Notes: generated from the sequence alone by a model not told the origin. Shown: positions 46,727 to 55,992, counted from the stretch's first letter. The stretch is 64,000 nucleotides of DNA from Hyphomicrobiales bacterium (GCA_900472785.1 UCJH01000028.1:169031-233030), one strand, 5' to 3'. Numbers and translations are program-made.

Positions 46727-47746
46727 ATGATGACTGAGATGATGAAAGCAGTTCTGCTGTACGAATTTGGCGGCCCCGAAGTCTTGCGCTACGAGAATGC
46801 GCCTCGGCCCATACCGGCAAAGGGTGAGGTCCTGGTTCACGTTCATGCGGCAGGCCTCAATCCACCTGACCTCTATCTGCGTGACGGGTATCGTGCGCTG
46901 CCGCCAGAATGGCAGCCCGATCCGGTATTTCCCCTTATCCTTGGGACTGATGTGTCGGGGGTGGTCGCGGCAATCGGCGACGGTGTTGCGGAGGTCAACG
47001 TCGGCGATGAGGTCTATGCGATGGTGCGTTTCCCACACCACGTCATGAAGGGCAGCGGCGCCTATGCTGAGTCTGTCCGCGTGCCCGTATCTGAACTGGC
47101 GCTAAAGCCTACGGGCATCGATCACATTCAGGCAGCCGGGGCGCCGATGTCCCTGCTCACCGCCTGGCAGTTTCTGGTCGAACTCGGTCATGATGCGCCG
47201 AACCCGTTCCAGTCGTTTCCTCATGCGCCAATCCCGCTCGAAGGCAAGACGGTTCTGGTCAACGGTGCCGGTGGCGGTGTTGGGCATCTGGCAGTTCAGG
47301 TCGCGAAGTGGAAAGGGGCGCGCGTGATTGCTGTTGCCTCCGGCAAGCACGAGGCGCTCCTGCGCGGCTTGGGCGCGGATCAGTTCATTGACTACACCAC
47401 GACTTCCGTTGATGCGGCGATACAGGATGTGGATCTTGTAATCGACGCTGTCGGCGGTCCGAATATGGAGCGCTTCTTCAAGGCTCTGAAGCGTGGGGGG
47501 GCGCTGTATCTCGTCAATCCTCTGGGCTTTTCAGGTCATGAGGAAGCGGCGAGACGTGGGATCACGGTGTCGTCGACACAGGTTCGTTCGAACGGTGCGC
47601 AGCTGGCCGAGGCCGGTCGACTGCTCGATGACGGCACTATTCGCGTCGCGATCGACAGCGTCTATCCGTTGGCGGAAGCGTCCGTTGCGCATCAGCGCGC
47701 GTCGCGAGGAAGTATTCAAGGAAAAATCGTGCTCTCGGTTGTTTAA
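46727..47746 (+). CDS. Zinc-free MDR / NADPH:quinone oxidoreductase
   Basis: This 339-residue medium-chain reductase shows the GroES-like N-terminal domain (MKAVLLYEFGGPEVLRYENA, GTDVSGVVAAIGDGV) and the Rossmann domain (VLVNGAGGGVGHLAVQVAKW). The cysteine cluster of structural-zinc alcohol dehydrogenases is absent, fitting the quinone oxidoreductase branch. The LysR gene at 45736 is divergent; the monooxygenase at 47819 follows after 72 bp. Likely role: reduction of a quinone or enone during detoxification. Confidence 0.9.
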   Translation: MMTEMMKAVLLYEFGGPEVLRYENAPRPIPAKGEVLVHVHAAGLNPPDLYLRDGYRALPPEWQPDPVFPLILGTDVSGVVAAIGDGVAEVNVGDEVYAMVRFPHHVMKGSGAYAESVRVPVSELALKPTGIDHIQAAGAPMSLLTAWQFLVELGHDAPNPFQSFPHAPIPLEGKTVLVNGAGGGVGHLAVQVAKWKGARVIAVASGKHEALLRGLGADQFIDYTTTSVDAAIQDVDLVIDAVGGPNMERFFKALKRGGALYLVNPLGFSGHEEAARRGITVSSTQVRSNGAQLAEAGRLLDDGTIRVAIDSVYPLAEASVAHQRASRGSIQGKIVLSVV

Positions 47747-47818
47747 CGACCGCGCGCCCCACCCACTTAACCGACGTTAGTCGGCCGTCGAGGGCGGCCG
47801 GCAGCAGAAGGAGGCGTC

Positions 47819-48121
47819 ATGCTCATAATTGCCGGACACATACACGTCGATCCCGCTGACGTGGTGCAGTTTCTCGCCGATCTAAAGGAGCTTGCAGTGG
47901 CCGCTCGCAGGCGCCCCGGGAACAGCGCTTATGATGTTGCCATGGAGGATCCACAGGCCGGGCGGCTGCTCATATCGGAACGATGGACAGATCAGGCAGC
48001 GCTCAGCGCTCATCTGGATGCTGCCGAGACCGTTGCGTTCGTCAACCGTTGGCAGGGACGGATGCAGGGCGATGTCCGCAAGTTCGACGCTTCGAACGAA
48101 CGCGGATTGATGGACAGTTAA
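47819..48121 (+). CDS. Antibiotic biosynthesis monooxygenase (ABM) family protein
   Basis: This 100-residue dimeric ferredoxin-like fold protein: AGHIHVDPADVVQFLADLKE, RPGNSAYDVAMEDPQAGRLL, ERWTDQAALSAHLD. AGGAGG precedes the ATG. ABM proteins such as YgiN act on quinols, which fits its place behind a quinone reductase. Its stop overlaps the stop of the convergent P450 gene by four bases. Confidence 0.88.
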   Translation: MLIIAGHIHVDPADVVQFLADLKELAVAARRRPGNSAYDVAMEDPQAGRLLISERWTDQAALSAHLDAAETVAFVNRWQGRMQGDVRKFDASNERGLMDS

Positions 48122-49509
48122 GCCTTGCTTCTGTTGTCATCCTGGCGAGCGACCAATCTCATGGTGAGCGTCTTGCTGGGGCGTAGCGTCACTTTCATGA
48201 CAGGCTTCGGCGGTTGTGGCTCAATGGCGGCAAGGCGAACTTTCTGGAGCAGCACAGCCAGGATGGCGACGGCTTCCATGACCGCAAAAGCATTGCCGAT
48301 GCACACACGGGGTCCGGCGCCAAACGGCATATAGGCATAACGGTGCCGCGCTCTGGAGTTCTCCGGGTTGAAGCGATCGGGATCGAACAGTTCAGGATCA
48401 GCCCAGAGAGCGGCGTGATGATGAACCGCGTAAATAGGAACGATCAAGACCGTGCCTTCCGGAATGAGGTACTCGCCAAGCTGAAAATCCTTGAGCGCCG
48501 TCCGCGTAATGATCGGGGCGGGCGGATAAAGGCGCATGGCTTCGGAAAAGACCTGCCGGGTATAGACCAGCCGCGAAACATCATCCGACGTTACCGGCCG
48601 GCCCTCCGTCACCGCATCGATCTCGTTGAGAACCATGCTTTCGACCTCCGGATGACGGGAAAGCAAATCGAATGTCCACGCAAGCCCGAGCGCCGTCGTC
48701 TCATGACCGGCCGTGATGAAGGTCATGAGGTTGTCGACGATTTCCGCGTCGCTCATAGTCCTTCCGCTTTCCGGGTCGCAAGCCGCCAGAAGCATATTGA
48801 CGAGATCGTGGCGGTCATCCGGGCTTTTCCGCCTCTCCTCGATCACGCTGAAAAGGCTGGATCGCAGAAACTCGACAGCTGCCTCTGCCTTACCGCGACC
48901 CGGATAGGGGATCCACTCCGGTGCGTGCAACAGCCCGAGCGCGAAACTCCAGCCGGTCGGCTTGAGAAAATTGGACATGCCTTTCTCGACAGCGCCGACG
49001 TCAATCCCATGGCCGCCCGACATCATGGTCTCGACGATGATGTCGAACGTGGTGCGCATCATCTCGTGGCCGACATCGATCGCGCCGGTGCCCATCTCCA
49101 GCCACCTGTCACGCGCGCGCTCAGCCGCTGCGATCATGGTCGGTTGCAGCTCAAGAATCTTGTCGTGCCGAAATGCGCCGGCGACGGACTGCCGCTGCCA
49201 TTTCCAATGTGCACCATCAGCGGTCAAAAGTCCCTGGCCGAGTGCTGGTCCGAGCGCCCGGCGGACTTGATCGCCCTTGCCCAGCGCGTCGGCGTTTTTC
49301 ACCAGCGCCTCGTGAATGAGCGCGGGATCGGCCAGATAGACCTTCACCTCGCCCGCGGTTTTTGAAAAAACAATCGGATCGGTGAAGATCGAGGGAGGGA
49401 GCGCGTCGAGGGGGTTGCGGACGATCGCGACGAGGGCGCCGAGCGTCGATTGTCGGGTAAGGGGGAAAGTTGTTTTAAGTTCGCCATCTGTCAACGCTGT
49501 CATCTTCAT
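48118..49509 (-). CDS. Cytochrome P450
   Basis: This 463-residue soluble P450 has the oxygen-binding helix (AGHETTALGLAWTFDLL), ExxR in EAMRLYPPAP, and the heme loop FGAGPRVCIGNAF with the Cys thiolate ligand. It should hydroxylate or epoxidise a lipophilic compound with electrons from a separate redox partner, which is not encoded nearby. It is divergent from the TetR gene at 49609, and two palindromic operators lie between, so it is probably repressed by that protein. Confidence 0.94.
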   Translation of the reverse strand: MKMTALTDGELKTTFPLTRQSTLGALVAIVRNPLDALPPSIFTDPIVFSKTAGEVKVYLADPALIHEALVKNADALGKGDQVRRALGPALGQGLLTADGAHWKWQRQSVAGAFRHDKILELQPTMIAAAERARDRWLEMGTGAIDVGHEMMRTTFDIIVETMMSGGHGIDVGAVEKGMSNFLKPTGWSFALGLLHAPEWIPYPGRGKAEAAVEFLRSSLFSVIEERRKSPDDRHDLVNMLLAACDPESGRTMSDAEIVDNLMTFITAGHETTALGLAWTFDLLSRHPEVESMVLNEIDAVTEGRPVTSDDVSRLVYTRQVFSEAMRLYPPAPIITRTALKDFQLGEYLIPEGTVLIVPIYAVHHHAALWADPELFDPDRFNPENSRARHRYAYMPFGAGPRVCIGNAFAVMEAVAILAVLLQKVRLAAIEPQPPKPVMKVTLRPSKTLTMRLVARQDDNRSKA

Positions 49510-49550
49510 GATCGGATCCCTTATTGCGCTTGACCAATTGTTCGATTATC

Positions 49551-49590
49551 TAAGGTGTATGCCTTAAATTTATCTAAGGTGATTACCTTA
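49551..49590. promoter_or_regulatory. Twin palindromic operator for the TetR regulator
   Basis: Two copies of an inverted repeat, TAAGGTGTATGCCTTA (49551-49566) and TAAGGTGATTACCTTA (49575-49590), are centred 24 bases apart between the divergent P450 and TetR genes. They overlap the region where both promoters must lie. TetR dimers commonly bind such pairs; which protein binds here is inference. Confidence 0.75.
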
Positions 49591-49608
49591 CTTCTGCAAG
49601 GGGCGTGC

Positions 49609-50286
49609 ATGGAAAAGGCGAAGAGCGGCAACGGCGAGAAAAACCAAAAGGTCAGTACGCGTGACCGGATCCTCGATGCCAGTCTTACGCTCTTCAACGA
49701 CAAGGGACCGGACCGGGTCACGACCGCGGAGATCGCGCGGTCGGTCGGCATCAATGAGGGAAACCTTTACTATTACTTTAAAACGAAGGAAGCGCTTCTC
49801 CAGGCCGTGTTCGGAAGACTTGAGGCGGACGCGGCCACGTTCATGGCGGAGGCTGGTTCCAATACCGCGACTGACCCCGGTATCTTTTCAGGATTTATGC
49901 AGCGCTGGTGTTCGATCGTCTGGACACATCGTTACATATTCCGCGACCTTCCGGGCATCATCGCTATCGCGCCGTCCCTGCGTGAGCCAACCCGCACGCT
50001 CAGCGCAGGCATGCGGCTGGTGGTCGAGGGAACGTTGCGTCAGATGACGAATGCGCGCCTGATAGATGTTTCGGACGAGGACGCCCCGCAGTTGCTCGCC
50101 AATGTCTGGATCGTCTCCACCTACTGGGCGGTTTATCTCAGCCTGCAGGAAGGCATTGAAGACCTTTCGGCGGAACATCTCGACTGGGGACTAAAGCAGG
50201 TCGCGAGCCTGTTTAAACCATACCTGTCAGATGCGGCGAAGAACGAGCTAAAGGCTATGCTTAGTCGCTCTTTAGCGCCGGTCTGA
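49609..50286 (+). CDS. TetR/AcrR-family transcriptional regulator
   Basis: This 225-residue repressor starts at 49609 (AAGGGG upstream); the longer frame would run through the operator. The N-terminal HTH (RDRILDASLTLFNDKGPDRV, TTAEIARSVGINEGNLYYYF) is followed by an all-helical ligand domain. It is divergent from the P450 gene and probably represses both genes through the twin palindromes, released by the P450 substrate or a related compound. Confidence 0.92.
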   Translation: MEKAKSGNGEKNQKVSTRDRILDASLTLFNDKGPDRVTTAEIARSVGINEGNLYYYFKTKEALLQAVFGRLEADAATFMAEAGSNTATDPGIFSGFMQRWCSIVWTHRYIFRDLPGIIAIAPSLREPTRTLSAGMRLVVEGTLRQMTNARLIDVSDEDAPQLLANVWIVSTYWAVYLSLQEGIEDLSAEHLDWGLKQVASLFKPYLSDAAKNELKAMLSRSLAPV

Positions 50287-50375
50287 AGCGCCTGAGGATT
50301 TCCCACGGAATACTGAGCTCGCGATGTTCAGGTTGATAGATTTTCCTGAATTTCATCTTTTCACGGAGATGCTCG

Positions 50376-51375
50376 ATGCCGTTTAGCGATCCCGGTCATC
50401 CGCTCTGGAAGCCGGAAAACCTGCGCCGCGCGATCCACGCGGCAGGCGTGGCTCTTTGGCATGGAACGTCACCAACGACCGTTTCGCGATGGACGAGCAG
50501 GGGTTCAAACTCTGGGGGCTGGAGCAGAGCGGACAGGTGAAATTTGAGGATCTCTCGGCAAATATCCACCCGGCCGATCGGGATCGTGTCCGCGCTGCAT
50601 TTACCGCAATACGTGGGATTATCGGATCCTATGAGATCGATTTCGAATTATGGTTGGCACCGAGATACGCTGGATCTCGGCGCGGGGGCTGGGCGATGAC
50701 GCTGCGCTGCATGAAGGGCAGATGTTCGGCGTGTTTCTGGATGTTACCGGGCGAAAGAAGGCGGAAGAAGGCAACGAACTACTTGCCGGCGAAATGAGCC
50801 ATCGGGTCAAGAACTTACTGGCGATTGCCATGGGCCTTACCAACATCACGTCGCAATCGACGACAACTGCTAAGGAAATGGCCAAGGAACTCACCGCTCG
50901 ACTAGCCGCTCTCGGACGAGCACATGACCTGGTGCGTCCAATCTCAGGCGAGCAGGGACATGCAGCACTTTTGGGCGACCTCCTGTCTGTTCTGTTGGCA
51001 CCATACGAGGATCTCGGTGCCTTCAAAGGCCGCATTCGGGTCGCTGTGCCACGCATGGGCGTTGGCGAAGCTGCCGCGACTGCCTTGGCGCTCATCTTCC
51101 ATGAACTGGCGACCAACTCGATGAAATACGGCGCCTTGTCGGAGGATATCGGCACGCTCGATTTGTCGGGCTCCACCACCGGCGACGAGCTAATGCTGAC
51201 CTGGACAGAGCGCGGCGGGCCACTGGTAGAACCGCCCACTGGTGCCGAAGGTTATGGAAGCAAGTTGCTCAACCGAAGTGTATCGGGTCAACTCGGCGGA
51301 ACGATCACCTATGACTGGTCGGAAAAAGGCGTGGTGGTCGTCTTGAGGTTGAGCGTCGAAAAACTCGCCAGGTGA
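50376..51375 (+). pseudogene. PAS-HWE histidine kinase with two frameshifts
   Basis: Translation starts at the ATG at 50376 (GGAG upstream) with MPFSDPGHPLWKPENLRRAI. Near 50458 it changes frame into a PAS domain (WNVTNDRFAMDEQGFKLWGL), and near 50649 again into TEIRWISARGLGDD, the PAS end, and the HWE kinase part (AGEMSHRVKNLLAIAMGLTN with the His; IFHELATNSMKYGALS; GYGSKLLNRSVSGQLGGTI), ending at 51375. Each break is cured by one extra base in a short run (GG, TT). All domains are otherwise complete, so it is either a recent pseudogene or an intact kinase misread by sequencing. Confidence 0.82.
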
Positions 51376-51397
51376 AACTGGGTGAGTTCTTGTTAAA

Positions 51398-52105
51398 TCA
51401 TCCGCGATCCGGCAAGAGCAGTGCGGCGGCTCCGTCCAAGTCTGGCACTTCCGCATAAGGAAGCCAGTCGGCGTTGCCAACCTCGCCGCGCCGGTTCACC
51501 CAGATGCCGCGTAGTCCCAGATCATGGCGCGCTTTCATGTCCCAGTACATGCCCATCGCCACGTGCACCGTTTCGCCTGGGCTCACGCCCATCTTACGAT
51601 AGGCATATTCGAAAAGCTCGCGCGACGGCTTGTAAGCACCAGCCTGTTGGGCGGTAATGACGTGGTCAAACGGCACGCCAATGCTCTCAACGGTCGGCAA
51701 AATGAGGTCGTCATCGGAGTTTGTGAAGATGGCGAGCTTGTAACGTTCACGCAGACGGCGCAAGGCAGCGGGGACTTCGGGATGCGGTCCCATTGTCATT
51801 GGCGATGACGCTATGCGCTCGATCTCACCCTTGTCTGGGGTCAGGCCGTGCTCGGCAAACGCGGCGGCAAAGCCGACCCGCAGGATGTCCTTATAGAGAC
51901 GATGGGGCTTTTCGGCCGTCAAGCGCCGACCCTGCGCCGAGAAGCTGTCGATTACCATCGTCGCGCTCACTTCTGTCACGCCGAGCTTTTGGAGCGTGAC
52001 ATCGATCTCTCGCGACAGAACTTCATACCATTGAACGAGCGTGCCATAGCAGTCGAAGGTAACGATCTTCGGCGGAGGGTCACGGTAGGAAGTCTGTTCG
52101 GACAT
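51398..52105 (-). CDS. HAD-family hydrolase, haloacid dehalogenase type II-like
   Basis: This 235-residue protein has the HAD motifs FDCYGTLV (nucleophile Asp), AIFTNSDDD (motif II Ser), AYKPSRELF (motif III Lys) and GMYWDMKARHDLGLRGIWVN (motif IV). Motif I has Cys-Tyr instead of the second Asp of phosphatases, as in L-2-haloacid dehalogenases. The ATG at 52105 is preferred over a TTG one codon earlier. It stands alone between the HWE kinase and the 58-aa gene. The true substrate is unknown. Confidence 0.88.
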   Translation of the reverse strand: MSEQTSYRDPPPKIVTFDCYGTLVQWYEVLSREIDVTLQKLGVTEVSATMVIDSFSAQGRRLTAEKPHRLYKDILRVGFAAAFAEHGLTPDKGEIERIASSPMTMGPHPEVPAALRRLRERYKLAIFTNSDDDLILPTVESIGVPFDHVITAQQAGAYKPSRELFEYAYRKMGVSPGETVHVAMGMYWDMKARHDLGLRGIWVNRRGEVGNADWLPYAEVPDLDGAAALLLPDRG

Positions 52106-52184
52106 CAAGAGAACCTATAGTTGCTGACGGGCAAGAACACGATGCCGCGCCGCTCATCATCATCTAGCGGGCTTCACGGCGGGA

Positions 52185-52361
52185 TCAGCGCTTATGGTCG
52201 CCCTTGTCACCCTGACCGGGTTTTGCGTTGTGTTTCGCATCGTGGCGAGCGTCGGCCGAGAGCGAGCGGGAGACGTCAACGCTCTCCTTGAACTTGCCAT
52301 CCTCGTCCCTGCGGACATACCGTTTGTCGGTTCCGGTATCGATCAGTTCGCGTTTCGTCAT
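52185..52361 (-). CDS. Small basic hydrophilic protein (58 aa)
   Basis: The frame begins at an ATG with AAGGAG eight bases upstream and encodes a highly charged, probably disordered protein starting MTKRELIDTGTDKRYVRRDE, then GKFKESVDVSRSLSADARHD and an Ala/Lys/Gly tail. Similar very small lysine-rich proteins are frequent in Rhizobium stress regions. No function is known. It is divergent from the first ku gene at 52561. Confidence 0.7.
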   Translation of the reverse strand: MTKRELIDTGTDKRYVRRDEDGKFKESVDVSRSLSADARHDAKHNAKPGQGDKGDHKR

Positions 52362-52560
52362 GGCGAGACTCCTTCATGGTTGCTTTTGTCCATAAACGCA
52401 CCCGACGCCCAAAAGATGCATGCGAATCAGCGGCCTATCTTCGACTCGTAAAACGGGCACGACCGAACAGCTAAGTCATTGAAAAATGATTCGTTTCGAC
52501 TCGGAACAATCGCCCGCTGATTCGCTTGAATCGCCTAAGTTGCGTTAGGAGTTCAGCGTC

Positions 52561-53435
52561 ATGGTTGCCCCAAGAGCCAATTGGAAAGGCTTCATCAAGT
52601 TTGGAGAAGTCTCCTGTCCGGTGGCGCTCTACACCGCAGCCTCCTCGTCCGAGCGAATTGCATTCAACACGCTGAACCGCAAAACGGGGAACAGGGTCAA
52701 ACGTGAGTTTGTCGATAGCGAAACCGGCAATCCCGTCGAGCGCGACGATCAAGTCAAAGGCTACGAGATCGAAAACGGCCAGTATATCGTTCTTGAACCC
52801 GATGAAGTCGCGGCCGCCGTACCTGAGTGCGACAAGACCCTGAAGATCGACGCGTTCATTCCCTGCAACGAAATCGACGACGTCTATTTCGACAAGCCCT
52901 ATTATCTGGCGCCTGACCGAATGGGCAAAGACGCTTTCGTCCTTCTGCGCGACGGGATGAAAAAAGCCAAGGTTGCCGCCATCGCCCGCACCGTCCTCTT
53001 TCGCCGCATGGCAAGGGCCTGATCGCCTCGACGCTGAACTTCGACTACGAAGTTCGCTCATCCGAGAAAGCGTTCGAGGATCTGCCGGACATGAAGATCG
53101 AGGGCGAGTTGCTAGAACTCGCCGAACATATCATCGGGAAAAAGAAGGGCAGTTTTGACGCCAGCACTTTCGATGACCGGTATGAGGCCGCTGTTGCCGA
53201 ACTGGTAAAGGCCAAGATCGAAGGCCGGTCGCTGCCGAAGAAGAAAGCACCGGCCGCTTCCAAGCCGAGCGATCTGCTACAGGCTCTGCGCGAAAGTGCC
53301 GGGCTCGGAGCCAAGGCAGAGCCGAAGCGCACTGCTGCCAACGCCAACAAAGGCACCAGCCGGCAAAAGGCCGCCAAACCTGCCACTGCAGCGAAATCGA
53401 AGGCCGCCACGACGCCAGCGCGCCGCGCCAGCTGA
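52561..53435 (+). pseudogene. ku: Ku protein gene, one frameshift
   Basis: The protein begins MVAPRANWKGFIKFGEVSCP, the Ku N terminus, and carries FNTLNRKTGNRVKREFVDSE and ENGQYIVLEPDEV. After RTVLFR at about 53004 the frame changes; the other frame continues HGKGLIASTLNFDYEVRSSE and runs to a Lys/Ala-rich tail ending at 53435. Restoring one C in a CC run gives the classic LFRPHGKGLIA. Bacterial Ku binds double-strand ends and recruits LigD for non-homologous end joining. It lies 12 bp before a second ku gene. Either a fresh pseudogene or a sequencing error. Confidence 0.88.
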
Positions 53436-53447
53436 TCGGAGGATATC

Positions 53448-54254
53448 ATGGCACTCCGTCCCTACTGGAAAGGCTATCTGAAGCTGTCACTGGTCACCTG
53501 CCCGGTGCAGATGATGCCGGCGACCTCCGAGAACGAAAAGGTCCGCTTTCACACGCTCAATCGCGAAACCCAGAACCGCGTCGTCAGCCACTACGTGGAC
53601 TCGGTGACGGGAAAGGAAGTGCGGGAAGAGGACGAGGTCAAAGGCTATCAACGCGGCGAGGACGAATACATCATCCTGGAAGATGATGAGCTCGAAAATG
53701 TCGCGTTGGACAGCACCAAAACCATCGACATCTCAACCTTTACCCCGCGCGATACGATTGAGTGGATCTGGCTTGACACGCCGTATTATCTCTCGCCGAA
53801 CGATCCGGTTGGGCAGGAAGCGTTTTCGGTCATCCGCGACGCGATGGAATCCCAGGATATGGTTGGAATTTCGCGACTGGTCATCACGCGGCGCGAGCGG
53901 GCCGTCATGTTGGAGCCACGCGGCAAGGGTATCGTTCTGTGGACTTTGCGCTATGGTGATGAGGTGCGTGATGAAGAGACCTATTTCGAGGGCATCGGTG
54001 ATGAGACGGCGGATTCCGACATGATGCCGCTGATCCAGCAACTGATCAAAAAGCAGACCCAGCACTGGAACCCGAAAATGGTCATCGACCCGGTTCAGGA
54101 CCGGCTGCTCGATATTATTGCGGAAAAGAAGAAGGCGCTGAAGAAGCCGTCGAAGGCGAAAGCGCCAGCCTCCGGCTCCGCACCGAGCAACGTCATCAAC
54201 ATCATGGATGCCTTGAAGAAGTCGGTCGCGGCGGAAACGCGGACCGGCAAATGA
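53448..54254 (+). CDS. ku: Ku DNA end-binding protein
   Basis: This 268-residue intact Ku starts ALRPYWKGYLKLSLVTCPVQ, with FHTLNRETQNRVVSHYVDSV and LEPRGKGIVLWTLRYGDEV. It is about the usual length of bacterial Ku, with a basic/serine tail. It overlaps the ligase gene by four bases (ATGA), so the two are coupled, and it follows the frameshifted ku gene by 12 bp. Two consecutive ku genes can encode a heterodimer, as described for rhizobial Ku3-Ku4. Confidence 0.95.
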   Translation: MALRPYWKGYLKLSLVTCPVQMMPATSENEKVRFHTLNRETQNRVVSHYVDSVTGKEVREEDEVKGYQRGEDEYIILEDDELENVALDSTKTIDISTFTPRDTIEWIWLDTPYYLSPNDPVGQEAFSVIRDAMESQDMVGISRLVITRRERAVMLEPRGKGIVLWTLRYGDEVRDEETYFEGIGDETADSDMMPLIQQLIKKQTQHWNPKMVIDPVQDRLLDIIAEKKKALKKPSKAKAPASGSAPSNVINIMDALKKSVAAETRTGK

Positions 54255-55282
54255 GCAAACGCGCCAAGCCCCTTCTTCAGGACGATAGTTTCACCGCGAA
54301 GTCGCAGCCGAGGCGCAAGCGCGATCCGGCGCAGCCGAACCTTCCCTTCGACCCCATGCCCGATCGGGTCGAACCATGCCTGGCATTGCTGAAGACGGCG
54401 CCGCCGGTCGGGCCCGATTGGGCCTATGAGATCAAATGGGATGGATACCGGCTCGCCATCCACATCGAAACATCGGGCGTCCGAATTATCACCCGTGGTG
54501 GCCATGACTGGACACACCGTTTTCCCGCGATCGCGGCGGCGGCCAGGGAACTCGGGGTCGGAACAGCGATCCTCGACGGGGAGGCTGTCGTTCTGAACGC
54601 TGAGGGCCGATCCGACTTTGGCGCCTTACAACGGTCCCTCGGCGGACGCGGCGGCAAGCGAGCCTCGACGGAAGCCATCCTATTTGCTTTCGACCTTTTG
54701 TATTTTGACGGCCACGATCTGACAAAGACTGAACTCTCAGTCCGACGGCATCTGCTGACTGATCTGCTCGAGGGTGCGGTTGGCGCGATCCAGCTTTCGG
54801 AGGAAGTGCAAGGCGATGGCACCGCACTTCTGGAAAATGCTCGCTCTCTCGGACTGGAAGGCATTATCGCCAAGCACCGCGACAGCCCGTACCGCTCAGG
54901 TAGGGCCGGCGACTGGCTGAAGATCAAATGCGTCCAGAGCGAGAGTTTCATGATCGTCGGGTACGAGCAGTCCGCATCGGCACGCGGCGGGATCGGCAGC
55001 CTGCTGCTGGCCGCTCGTCGTGGTCATGACTGGGTCTATGTCGGCGCCGTCGGCACGGGTTTCAAGGAAAAGGATGCGGCGTATCTCAAGAAGACGCTCG
55101 ATACGCTGAAGACGCGAACGCCCGTCGTTCCGCTGAAGGGCAAGAACTATGTCTTCGCCCAACCGACGCTGATCGCCGAAATTGAATTCCGGGGCTGGAC
55201 CGACGACGGAAATCTGCGCCACGCCTCGTATAAAGGCCTTCGCGAAGTCCAGGATAATGCCGCGGTTTACTTGCTGGATTAG
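54251..55282 (+). CDS. ATP-dependent DNA ligase (LigD ligase-domain type)
   Basis: This 343-residue enzyme has the adenylation motif YEIKWDGYRLAIH with the catalytic Lys, then LDGEAVVL, FDLLYFDGHDL, GLEGIIAKHRDSPY and WLKIKC, followed by the OB-fold domain. Polymerase and phosphoesterase domains are absent, so it is a stand-alone ligase of the LigC/LigD-ligase type. It is coupled to the second ku gene and should seal ends in non-homologous end joining, as an alternative to the full LigD at 56590. Confidence 0.94.
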   Translation: MSKRAKPLLQDDSFTAKSQPRRKRDPAQPNLPFDPMPDRVEPCLALLKTAPPVGPDWAYEIKWDGYRLAIHIETSGVRIITRGGHDWTHRFPAIAAAARELGVGTAILDGEAVVLNAEGRSDFGALQRSLGGRGGKRASTEAILFAFDLLYFDGHDLTKTELSVRRHLLTDLLEGAVGAIQLSEEVQGDGTALLENARSLGLEGIIAKHRDSPYRSGRAGDWLKIKCVQSESFMIVGYEQSASARGGIGSLLLAARRGHDWVYVGAVGTGFKEKDAAYLKKTLDTLKTRTPVVPLKGKNYVFAQPTLIAEIEFRGWTDDGNLRHASYKGLREVQDNAAVYLLD

Positions 55283-55364
55283 GCTCGAGAGGGATCCTTG
55301 AAGAGGCCCGGATTTTTTCTGCAGAGGCCCTTGATTCCAGAATTGCCAAAAACCAAATCGTTTG

Positions 55365-55451
55365 CGTCAGCCGCTGATGACAGGGCTGATCTTGCTGGAA
55401 GGGCCGCTTTCGGCGCTTCCGTACCCATGTTGCTTCAAGGAGGATATGGCT
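55365..55451 (+). promoter_or_regulatory. Probable ROSE RNA thermometer before hsp20
   Basis: In the leader of the Hsp20 gene, GGAAG...GCCG-CTTT-CGGC...CTTCC (55397-55420) forms a stem-loop. It is followed by TTGCT (55430-55434), which can pair with AGGA of the Shine-Dalgarno AAGGAGG (55437-55443), leaving a bulged G. UYGCU against AGGA is the hallmark of ROSE elements that melt on heating in rhizobial small heat shock genes. Confidence 0.6.
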
Positions 55452-55925
55452 ATGGCAACATCTTACGACTACGCACCTCTCTTCCGCTCGAGCGTCGGCT
55501 TCGACCGGGTCTTCAACCTTCTGGAAAACGCCCAGCGTGCCCGCTCCCTCAGCGACTGGCCGCCCTATGACATCGTCAAGACCGGCGACGACAGCTACCG
55601 GATTTCCATTGCGGTGGCTGGCTTTTCCCAGGACGATCTCGACATCACCTTCCAGTCCAATCTACTAACCGTCACAGGCAAGAAGCAGGAAGCGGCTGCT
55701 GAGGGCTACCTGCATCGCGGCATTGCCGGCCGTCCGTTCGAGCACCGGTTCGAGCTGGCCGACCACGTCCGGGTGAACGGCGCAGACCTCAGCGACGGTC
55801 TCCTATCGATTGATCTGGTTCGCGAGATCCCGGAGGCCCTGAAGCCGCGGAAAATCTCGATCCAGAGCCAGCCCGCTTTAACGTCGATTGCTCCGCCGCA
55901 GATCGGGGCGCAGAAGGCCGCTTAA
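55452..55925 (+). CDS. Small heat shock protein Hsp20
   Basis: This 157-residue alpha-crystallin-domain chaperone has FDRVFNLLENAQRARSLSDW, YRISIAVAGFSQDDLDITFQ, and the C-terminal LSIDLVREIPEALKPRKISI (the ALKPRKI motif that links oligomers). The ATG at 55452 is eight bases from AGGAGG; an ATG two codons earlier is too close. It holds unfolding proteins during heat stress. A probable ROSE thermometer precedes it and the DUF982 gene follows. Confidence 0.93.
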   Translation: MATSYDYAPLFRSSVGFDRVFNLLENAQRARSLSDWPPYDIVKTGDDSYRISIAVAGFSQDDLDITFQSNLLTVTGKKQEAAAEGYLHRGIAGRPFEHRFELADHVRVNGADLSDGLLSIDLVREIPEALKPRKISIQSQPALTSIAPPQIGAQKAA

Positions 55926-55992
55926 TTATCCGCAGAACGTGGGCGCCGTCGCGACGGCGCCCATCAACATCGGGATTGGGAAGGAGAGAGCG

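Noticed and set aside
52503-52530. GGAAC before the first ku gene as an EcfG promoter
   Set aside because: The bases at the right spacing are GCTT/CTTG, so the -10 element does not match, although regulation of ku by RpoE2 is known in Sinorhizobium.
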